NCBI GenBank assembly: GCA_963811775.1
Contig: CAWESO010000019.1
Span: 288,136 to 352,135 of the forward strand
Source: Chersky-840 sp963811775
GTDB taxonomy: Bacteria > Actinomycetota > Acidimicrobiia > Acidimicrobiales > UBA8190
Direction of reading: 5' to 3'
Length of the DNA stretch: 64,000 bases
A model generated the notes under the pieces. It was not told the origin of the DNA, ran no database searches, and saw nothing but the letters and a program-made list of their open reading frames with translations. Shown here one piece after another: positions 25,747-32,219 of the stretch; positions within the stretch are counted from its first letter, which is position 1; each line of letters begins with the position of its first letter. The translations under genes were made by a program, and so were the position numbers.

Positions 25747-25773
25747 TCAAGTTCTGCCGGGCGACGCCGATCA
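25747..25773 (+). promoter_or_regulatory. sigma-28 (FliA/WhiG)-like promoter
   Basis: TCAAGTTC (25747-25754), 11 bases, then GCCGATCA (25766-25773). This agrees closely with the flagellar/sporulation sigma-28 consensus TAAAGTTT-N11-GCCGATAA, including the exact spacer. It lies in the 344-bp gap (25584-25927) before the MpaB-family gene on the same strand. The rest of the gap holds a CTCTGGGTGCCCGG doublet near 25670 and a strong hairpin at 25825-25858, and no gene. Confidence 0.5.
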
Positions 25774-25824
25774 TTGTTCTCGGACACCTTCAGTTCCAAC
25801 CCCACACTCCAGCATCCCCAATGT

Positions 25825-25858
25825 CGAGAACCCCCACCAACCCCGGTGGGGGTTCTCG
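25825..25858 (+). terminator. strong 14-bp hairpin
   Basis: CGAGAACCCCCACC and its exact complement GGTGGGGGTTCTCG flank the six-base loop AACCCC. It lies between the sigma-28-like promoter and the MpaB gene start. It could end a short transcript, act as an attenuator, or be part of a small RNA of ~80 nt starting from that promoter. There is no trailing T-run. Confidence 0.55.
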
Positions 25859-25927
25859 CGTCGGGGGTCCTGTCGCGCCGGGCCGGGCACCCGACGGGAG
25901 CCGCACCGGCGTGCGCAGCATCGACCC

Positions 25928-26880
25928 ATGACCGCCCCGCCGGTGCTGGGCGCGCTCCACCCCGAGGCCCCGGCGCCGTTCGGCGACCGCAGCATCGTCC
26001 GGGCCATGGTGGCCGAGCCCGTCACCGCCCTTCTCGTCCAGCGCGCCCTCGTGATGGAGGTCGCCCACCCGAAGGTGGCGGCGGCCGTCGCCCACCACAG
26101 CCACTTCCAGCGGCGTCCCCTCAGCCGGGCGTGGGTCACCGCGGACGCGGCGCTACGCCTCGTCTTCGGAGACGCGACCGTGGCCCGGGGAGCCGTCCGC
26201 CAGATCTACGGCGTCCACGACCGCATCAACGGCACGCTGACCGCGGCCCTGACCGGTGGCGGCGTCGCCGAGGGCGCGGTGCAGCGCCGGGGCGCGGACG
26301 CGGCGCACGCCGACCAGGGGTACAGCGCCCACGACGCGTCCTTGCTCATGTGGGTGTGGGCGACGCTGGTGGACACGACCGAGACGGCGTACACGCGCTG
26401 GGTGCGCCCCCTGGAGCCGGTCGAGGCCGACGCCTTCTACGCCGAGATGCGGGCGTTCGGCCGTTTCTTCGGCATCCCCGACGGGCTGCTCCCCGCCGGC
26501 CGGGGCGCGTTCTCGAGGTACGTCGGCGACGTGCTGGCGAGCGACAGCCTGGGCACGAGCGAGCACAGCCGGTCGCTGGCGCGCCAGGTGCTGTGGTTCG
26601 AGCACCGGGTGGTCCCGTCCCCGGTCGTCCGTCTCGAGCGGGTGCTCGCCCTGGCCACGCTCGACACCGACCTCGTCGAGCGGCTCGGGCTTTGCCCCGA
26701 CCCGCCGATGTGGCCCTCGGGAACCGGCTCGACGCGTGGCTGCGCGCCTACTACTGCCACGTGCCACGGTCCCCCCGGATGCTCCCCTCGCTCTACGTCG
26801 CGCTGCGCAGGCCGAGCATCGGCCTGAGCCGTCGTCTGCGGTCGGCCCCTGGGTGCCACCCCGGCGGCGCCGTCCCCTGA
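25928..26880 (+). CDS. MpaB-family (DUF2236) oxygenase, frameshifted
   Basis: DUF2236 proteins include the latex-cleaving oxygenase Lcp and fungal MpaB and are thought to bind heme. Recognisable parts: 'EPVTALLVQRALVMEVAHPKVAAAVAHHSHF' split over residues ~30-60, 'IYGVHDRINGTL' and 'SLLMWVWATLVDTTETAY'. The His residues of these segments are the heme-ligand candidates. The frame breaks near 26697-26702, where one C seems to be missing in GACCC. With it restored the protein is 317 residues and ends '...ALGNRLDAWLRAYYCHVPRSP...', the usual family end. Unrepaired, it would stop at 26827 with an unrelated tail. Confidence 0.8.
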
Positions 26881-27095
26881 GCCGGGGGTCTTTGCCGGCC
26901 TCGGGCCTGGTGGGGAAATCTCCCGGGGCATCTGGGACGGCTGGGGCCCGCGGGACGGCTCGCGGGACGGCTGGGATGCGTGAGGCGGCTAATTCTCACT
27001 ATTCACGGTCATACAACCGCCACAAGCGGTGAACATGGCCCAAGCTCTTGTATTGTCGACTCGACATGGGCAGTATTCTCACTAATGCCGCATAG

Positions 27096-29468
27096 ATGGG
27101 CACTGAGAGTGATGTCTGGTTGGGAGCCGAACAAAAAGCGGGTCAGGGTCGGGCGGTGAGCGGACCGCGTCGAAGACCAGCATGGGCTTGGTTTCTCGGC
27201 GTCGAGCTCACCGTCGTCCTCCTGGCCGCGTCGGGCCTGACCGGCGCCCTCGAGCCGGTGGCGGTGTTCACGGTGGGGATCTCCACCCTGGTCGCCCTGG
27301 TGCTGGCGGTCCGCCACCACCGGCCTGCGCTCGGCTGGCCGTGGTGGGCGATCTCGGGGGCGATGGCCCTGTTCCTCGTCGGAGGGGGCCTGCGGTTCGG
27401 CCTCCACACGCTGGGCAACATCACCGCCAGTCGCTCCCTCGTCCCCGACCTCATATCCCTCCCCGGGTACGGCCTCGGCGCGGCGGGGCTGCTCGGGTTC
27501 TCGCGTGCCCGTGACCGGGCGCGCCAGCGCCATGTCGGGATCGTCCTCGACGCCGTCATCGCGGCGCTGGCGATCCTCGCCGTCGCCTGGGTGTACGTCA
27601 TCGACCCGGTCCTGTTCCACTACCACACGCCGCTGACGATCCGTCTCGTCCTGACGTGCTATCCCGCCATGTCCATCTTCCTGGTGGTGGTGACCATGCG
27701 GATCGCCTTCAGCCCGGACCAGAACCGCGTCCCGTCGTACTGGCTCCTGCTCGCCGCGATGATGTGCATGTTCGTCGGCGACACGCTGTACATGTTCGCC
27801 GACATCGACCTCATCAGCGTGGCGGGCCGGCTCCTCGACCTCCCCTACGGGCTCGCCTTCGTGGCCACGGGGACGATGGCGCTGCACCCGTCGATGCGCG
27901 CCCTCACCGAACCGGCCGGCCACCGGCCCCAGAGCACATCGCCGGGACGGATCGTGCTCGTGGCCATCGCCCTGCTCGTCCCGGCCGTGATCACGCTGCA
28001 GAACCCGTCGAGCTCGTCGCAGGACCGCATCGCCCTGTTCCTCATCATCGTGTGCCTGACCGTCGCCGCGGTCCTGCGGATCGCCCAGGCCCTCCACGTG
28101 GCCGAACGCTCCGAGGCCTCCCTCGCCTACCAGGCCATGCACGACAGCCTGACCGGGTTGCCCAACCGGCGGATGATGCACCAGCACCTGACGTCGGTGC
28201 TCGAGCAGGCGTCGGTGGACGACACCCACGTCGCGCTGTTGTTCCTCGACCTCGACCGGTTCAAGCTCGTGAACGATACGTTGGGCCACACCCACGGCGA
28301 CGAGCTGCTCATCGCGGTGGCGAGGAGGCTCAACGAGCACGTTCGACCGTCCGACCTCGTGACCCGTATCGGCGGAGACGAATTCATGATCGTCCTCGGG
28401 CACGTGGTGAGCGTGTCGCAGGCGCTCGACCTGGCCAACCGGCTCCGCTTCGCCTTGCGCGCCCCGTTCGTCGTGAACGAGATGGAGTTCTTCGTGTCGT
28501 CCAGCATCGGCCTCGCCTTCGCCTCCGGGGACGATCCCGGCACCACGGCCGAGGTCCTCGTGCGTGATGCCGACACCGCCATGTACCAGGCCAAGGACGC
28601 GGGGCGCGACGCCGTGGCCGTGTTCGACGAATCGATGCGGACGAAGGTGTCCGAACGCGTCGAGCTCGAGCACGACCTGCGCCGGGCGGTCGAGCTGCGC
28701 CAGCTCCACCTCGTCTATCAGTCCATCGTCCGCATCCCCCACGGGCCCATCGAAGGGGTCGAGGCGCTCGTGCGGTGGGCGCATCCCACCCTGGGGGTCA
28801 TCCCGCCCGTCCGCTTCATCCCGCTGGCCGAGGAGAGCGGGCTCATCACCGAGATCGGGGAGTGGGTCCTCGAAGAGGCCCTCCGCCAGCTGGCGGCCTG
28901 GCGTCACCAGACGACGGGGTTCGACGCCCTCTACGTGTCGGTCAACCTCTCGGCCGCGCAGCTGCACGACGAACGACTGGTCGAACGGGTGGGCGATGCC
29001 CTGGCCCGGCACGGCATCGAGGGGACGTCACTGTGCCTGGAGCTGACGGAGTCGGTGGTGATGGACAAGCCCCTGGCCGCCGCGGCGGTGCTGAGCGCCC
29101 TGCGGAGCCTGGACGTGCGCCTCGCCATCGACGACTTCGGCACCGAGTACTCGTCGCTCGCCTACCTGAAGCGGCTCCCGGTGACGAGCCTCAAGATCGA
29201 CCGCTCCTTCGTGGACACCCTCGAGGACGCCGACAGCTCCGACGCCACGCTCATTGCCGCCGTCGTCGCCATGGCACACGCACTGGGCATCACCACCATC
29301 GCCGAAGGGGTGGAGACGACGGTCCAGGCCCATCGACTGATGGACCTCGGGTGCGATGCGCTGCAGGGATTCCTGTACTCGCGGCCGGTGCGGGCCGAGG
29401 GGCTCCCTTACGTGGTGAATTCGCTGTGGAAGCAGAGCGAGGACGTGCTCCAGGCCATCGCGCCCTGA
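27096..29468 (+). CDS. membrane GGDEF-EAL protein
   Basis: 790 residues. About eight hydrophobic segments in residues 25-345 form a membrane sensor. The diguanylate cyclase domain follows with intact GGDEF at residues 426-430 ('RIGGDEFMIVL') and 'FLDLDRFKLVND'. The phosphodiesterase domain has EAL at 556 ('EALVRWAHP'), 'DDFGTEYSSLAYLKRLP' and 'KIDRSF'. Both active sites look complete, so it could make and break c-di-GMP. The upstream 215 bp is AT-richer than its surroundings, with two copies of ATTCTCACTA (~26991 and ~27073) and a CACCGC-type hairpin, suggesting a regulated promoter. It converges on the acyltransferase gene. Confidence 0.92.
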   Translation: MGTESDVWLGAEQKAGQGRAVSGPRRRPAWAWFLGVELTVVLLAASGLTGALEPVAVFTVGISTLVALVLAVRHHRPALGWPWWAISGAMALFLVGGGLRFGLHTLGNITASRSLVPDLISLPGYGLGAAGLLGFSRARDRARQRHVGIVLDAVIAALAILAVAWVYVIDPVLFHYHTPLTIRLVLTCYPAMSIFLVVVTMRIAFSPDQNRVPSYWLLLAAMMCMFVGDTLYMFADIDLISVAGRLLDLPYGLAFVATGTMALHPSMRALTEPAGHRPQSTSPGRIVLVAIALLVPAVITLQNPSSSSQDRIALFLIIVCLTVAAVLRIAQALHVAERSEASLAYQAMHDSLTGLPNRRMMHQHLTSVLEQASVDDTHVALLFLDLDRFKLVNDTLGHTHGDELLIAVARRLNEHVRPSDLVTRIGGDEFMIVLGHVVSVSQALDLANRLRFALRAPFVVNEMEFFVSSSIGLAFASGDDPGTTAEVLVRDADTAMYQAKDAGRDAVAVFDESMRTKVSERVELEHDLRRAVELRQLHLVYQSIVRIPHGPIEGVEALVRWAHPTLGVIPPVRFIPLAEESGLITEIGEWVLEEALRQLAAWRHQTTGFDALYVSVNLSAAQLHDERLVERVGDALARHGIEGTSLCLELTESVVMDKPLAAAAVLSALRSLDVRLAIDDFGTEYSSLAYLKRLPVTSLKIDRSFVDTLEDADSSDATLIAAVVAMAHALGITTIAEGVETTVQAHRLMDLGCDALQGFLYSRPVRAEGLPYVVNSLWKQSEDVLQAIAP

Positions 29469-29502
29469 GCGGCGTCGCTCACTCGCGCTGCGGTGTGCGC
29501 CG

Positions 29503-30276
29503 TCAGGCGACGAGACCGTTGGTGCGGTCGAGGTCGAGGGGGCGCAGCGCGGGCTCGAGCCCCTCGCCCCGGAAGTACAGCGCGTGCAGGTCGGGGTCCG
29601 AGACCGCCAGGCGCCCTTCGGTGTCGCCGACGTTGCACCACACCGGCATGCTCGCCGGCGAGCCCAGGTAGGGCTGGGCCACCACGTTCCTGAAGCCGGC
29701 CATGGGCATACGCAGCTTCCACCGGATCATGCGGAACACCGGGACGTCGAGGATGGCCAGGAGCCATTCGATCCCGCACCGGGTCGTGGCCAGGGCGAGG
29801 CCCTGGTAGAGGCCGATGCTGACCAGTCCCATGGTGGCCTTGCCCCGGTACTCGGGCGCGACGGCCAGGGTGGCGATGTCCCACGTGCGAGTGAGGTCGA
29901 TGTCGAGACCGGTGCGCGCCGCCATGGGGCCGAGGGGCTCGCCCCACACCGGCGCGACGTCGTCGATCGTCTTGAACCCGGCCGGCGAGGGGAGCACGAT
30001 CCGCATCGTCCCGGCCGGCACACCCCGGAGGTGGTCCATCACGCACAGGAAGACGCTCGATGCCTCGTAGGGGGCGTACTCCTTGGCGAGGAGCTCGGGG
30101 GTGTTCCCGAAGGCCTCCATGAACACGACGCGCTCGACGTGGCGGGCGAGCTCGGCGGCGGGGTCGTCGGAGTGGAACAGGTACACGCCCAGAGGAGCCG
30201 GCGCGTCGGGGACGATGACCCCACTCGCCAAGCGCCGCAGCTCGGCGTTCACCGCGACGGTGACCGTGCTCACCAT
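29503..30276 (-). CDS. GNAT-fold acyltransferase related to LuxI/FeeM
   Basis: 257 residues from ATG 30276, which overlaps the end of the preceding gene. Residues ~45-195 show the acyl-homoserine-lactone-synthase/N-acyl-amino-acid-synthase pattern: 'RVVFMEAFGN', 'EYAPYEASSVFLCVMD', 'AGTMRIVLPS' with the conserved Arg, then 'TWDIATLAVAPEYRGKA', and a helix-strand 'GLYQGLALATTRCGIEWLLAILD'. These enzymes take a fatty acyl group from acyl-ACP or acyl-CoA and place it on an amine. The C-terminal 60 residues are extra. Coupled to a small AdoMet-decarboxylase-fold protein, it may acylate an amine made by that partner. I am confident of the fold but not of the substrate. Confidence 0.65.
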   Translation of the reverse strand: MVSTVTVAVNAELRRLASGVIVPDAPAPLGVYLFHSDDPAAELARHVERVVFMEAFGNTPELLAKEYAPYEASSVFLCVMDHLRGVPAGTMRIVLPSPAGFKTIDDVAPVWGEPLGPMAARTGLDIDLTRTWDIATLAVAPEYRGKATMGLVSIGLYQGLALATTRCGIEWLLAILDVPVFRMIRWKLRMPMAGFRNVVAQPYLGSPASMPVWCNVGDTEGRLAVSDPDLHALYFRGEGLEPALRPLDLDRTNGLVA

Positions 30277-30650
30277 CAGAACGCCTTGGCCACGATCCGG
30301 GTCGCGCCGAAGGCGCGGCGCGTGTACTCGACGGCCGACTCCTCGTCGAACGCCTTGCAGGCATAGACGTCGACGCTGAAGAACAGCGCCGGCGTGTCCC
30401 ACGCGTAGACGTGTGCCCCCGATCCCTCCCAGTGGACCCAGCCGGCCCAGCCGAAACGGTCGGAGCGGTGCGTCACCGGGTCGAGCAGGATCGTCATGGC
30501 GCAGACCTTCGACAAGCCGACCAGATAAGCACTGATGGCGGTGTCGGTGATGGGCGTGTCGCAGGTCCCCTCGATCACGAGACGCTGCCGGTAGATCGCC
30601 GGGGCGAGATCGGGCATCCCCTGCCCGTCCACCAATGCCGGGATTCCCAC
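30276..30650 (-). CDS. AdoMet-decarboxylase-fold (SpeD-like) protein
   Basis: 124 residues from GTG 30650; ATG 30617 would give 113. It aligns by eye along its whole length with the prokaryotic SpeD family: 'RQRLVIEGTCDTPITD' (strand 1), 'WAGWVHWEGSGAHVYAW' and 'FFSVDVYACKAFDEESAVEYTRRAFGATRIV'. SpeD proteins cleave themselves at a Ser to make a pyruvoyl decarboxylase. Here S77 and C98 match the pyruvoyl Ser and active-site Cys, while the processing His is replaced by Tyr (Y82). Normal SpeD makes decarboxylated AdoMet for spermidine; no speE is near. Some SpeD homologues decarboxylate amino acids instead, so an amine product for the coupled acyltransferase is a reasonable hypothesis. Confidence 0.68.
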   Translation of the reverse strand: MGIPALVDGQGMPDLAPAIYRQRLVIEGTCDTPITDTAISAYLVGLSKVCAMTILLDPVTHRSDRFGWAGWVHWEGSGAHVYAWDTPALFFSVDVYACKAFDEESAVEYTRRAFGATRIVAKAF

Positions 30651-30670
30651 GTGACAAAGCGTAGGAAGAC

Positions 30671-30684
30671 GTTCCGACCGGAAC
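30671..30684. promoter_or_regulatory. perfect palindrome before the SpeD-like/acyltransferase operon
   Basis: GTTCCG-AC-CGGAAC, a 6+6 bp perfect inverted repeat with a two-base centre, about 20 bases upstream of the GTG 30650. This is the form and place of an operator for a dimeric regulator. It is the only such palindrome I see in the 267-bp gap to the divergent gene at 30918. Confidence 0.45.
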
Positions 30685-30917
30685 AAGGGGTGCCGTCTCT
30701 CTCACGCACAGTGATGCCTCAGCGCCCGATGTGGTTGATGCGACGGCTGTGACGCGACGCCGCCGCACGTGTCGTCAGCGCGCCGCGAGCGAAGAGCGAT
30801 CGGAGCGCGCCGCGCCGAGCGTGCGGCTCATCGGCGAGACCACCGCGCCGCTATACATGCGGTCAGAGCTGTGCGTGCACCCGCCAGGGCGCGCGTGTGT
30901 CGCGAGGAGACGAAACC

Positions 30918-31580
30918 ATGACCCTGCCCCGCACCGAAGTCATCCCGGGCCTGCTGGCCGAGCTCGAGGCGTTCGGCGAGCTCATCGGGCCCCTGGACCA
31001 AGGGGCGTGGTCGACGCCGACGCGCTGTGAGGGATGGGCCGTGTGCGACGTGGCCGCCCACGTCACGGGCTCGATGGCCGACGTGGTGGCAGGACGTCTG
31101 GAGGGCCTGGGTTCGCCCGAGGCCACGGCGCGCGAGGTGGCCGAGCGCGTCGGGCGCAGTCCCGCCGAGATGGTGCAGGAGCTGGCGACGGTGTCCGAGC
31201 AGGCCGCGGGCCTGGCCGCCGTCTTCGACGACGCGGCGTGGGAGGGCCCGGGTCCGGTCGGGTATGACGGGATGCTGGGCCACGGCGTCGAGGCGCTGTG
31301 GTACGACACCTTCCTCCACGCCGAGGACATCCGCGCCGCACTGGGCCTGCCGGCACGGCGAGGACCGGGACTGCGCGCCAGCGTCCACCACGTCGCGGGC
31401 GAGCTCGGCAAGCGGGGATGGGGCCCGGCCACGCTCGCCCTGGACGGGGTCGAGGAGGTCCCCGTGGGCGCGGGGGGGACCCGGCACGCCGGCGACCCTC
31501 TGGAATTCGTGCTCGTCGCCACCGGCCGTGCCGACCCGTCTGCCCTCGGGCCGGCCGCGCCGATCAACATCTACGCGTAG
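30918..31580 (+). CDS. maleylpyruvate-isomerase-type (DinB-fold) protein
   Basis: 220 residues from ATG, preceded by GAGGAG. The N-terminal domain has the TIGR03083-like pattern 'WSTPTRCEGWAVCDVAAHVTGSM', with the metal-ligand His of 'VAAHV'; two later metal-ligand positions are in 'LGHGVEALWYDTFLHAEDIRA'. These proteins belong to the mycothiol-dependent metalloprotein group (maleylpyruvate isomerase and relatives). The last ~60 residues look like the SCP2-like C-terminal part, truncated. Substrate unknown. Divergent from the SpeD-like operon. Confidence 0.82.
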   Translation: MTLPRTEVIPGLLAELEAFGELIGPLDQGAWSTPTRCEGWAVCDVAAHVTGSMADVVAGRLEGLGSPEATAREVAERVGRSPAEMVQELATVSEQAAGLAAVFDDAAWEGPGPVGYDGMLGHGVEALWYDTFLHAEDIRAALGLPARRGPGLRASVHHVAGELGKRGWGPATLALDGVEEVPVGAGGTRHAGDPLEFVLVATGRADPSALGPAAPINIYA

Positions 31581-31655
31581 TCCGCGCCGCGAGCAGGCCG
31601 TCGCCGCCCGGCGGGGCGCGCCGTCGGGTGCGCCCCGCCGCTCAGCGCTCAGCGC

Positions 31656-31811
31656 TCAGCGTCGACCGTGCCGCTGGCCTCGGGCGAAGGCGAAGCCGGC
31701 CACCCAGAAGACGAACAAGATGACCGCCACGATCCACAGCAGGTGGACGGCGAAGCCGAAGCCGGCGAAGACCAGGGCGAGAAGCAGGAAGACGGCGACG
31801 AGGCATCCCAT
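31656..31811 (-). CDS. small hydrophobic membrane protein
   Basis: 51 residues beginning MGCLVAVFLLLALVFAGFGF: two hydrophobic spans (residues ~4-20 and ~25-42) followed by a basic tail RGQRHGRR. Short proteins of this kind are common in actinobacteria and unassigned. It follows a 63-residue protein by 25 bases on the same strand, so the two are probably cotranscribed. A weak GAGCGG precedes the ATG. Confidence 0.7.
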   Translation of the reverse strand: MGCLVAVFLLLALVFAGFGFAVHLLWIVAVILFVFWVAGFAFARGQRHGRR

Positions 31812-31836
31812 GGCGAGACCGCTCGGGGCTGTCGGC

Positions 31837-32028
31837 TCAGTTCCCGCCGACGCGAGGGGCGACCTGGTTGAAGTTCTCCCGCACGTCGCGCAGGTGGGAC
31901 CTGATCCGCGTGCTCGACGGCGCGGCGCCCCCGTCGACGCCGTTGGCCAGCTCCTCCACGGCTTCGGTCAGGTGCGCGACCGCCAATTCCAGCGCCGCCA
32001 GACGCTTCGAGAGCTCTCCATCGTCCAT
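31837..32028 (-). CDS. small helical protein
   Basis: 63 residues from ATG 32028. The first half is a probable amphipathic coiled-coil helix ('ELSKRLAALELAVAHLTEAVEELA'); the second half is polar with an Arg-rich segment. No known domain. It lies in a two-gene unit with the hydrophobic 51-residue protein downstream. Confidence 0.6.
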   Translation of the reverse strand: MDDGELSKRLAALELAVAHLTEAVEELANGVDGGAAPSSTRIRSHLRDVRENFNQVAPRVGGN

Positions 32029-32219
32029 GGCGCGGCAGTCTACGGCCTGCCCCCACGCCGGTCGCGGGCGGCCGCCGGGGTGGCGCCCACAGGCGGGAAA
32101 AGGCTCAAGTCGCGGGCCGATCGCGTCGATGCCACCGGGGGCCACTGGCGGAGTCCACCGGGTGCTGAAGGCCGGGATGGTCGCCCGGCAACGCCTTTGT
32201 GACCAGGCCTTTTCGGCTA

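Noticed and set aside
25700..25860. tmRNA, SRP RNA or 6C RNA
   Set aside because: None of the conserved cores of these RNAs is visible; only a promoter-like motif and one hairpin are supported.
30276..30650. Ordinary spermidine-pathway AdoMet decarboxylase (speD)
   Set aside because: The fold matches, but the processing His is changed, the protein is coupled to an acyltransferase and no speE is near, so the gene symbol is withheld.
32104..32126. Second sigma-28 promoter (TCAAG...GCCGAT) before the second GGDEF-EAL gene
   Set aside because: The spacing between the two elements is about eight bases too short for a FliA/WhiG promoter.
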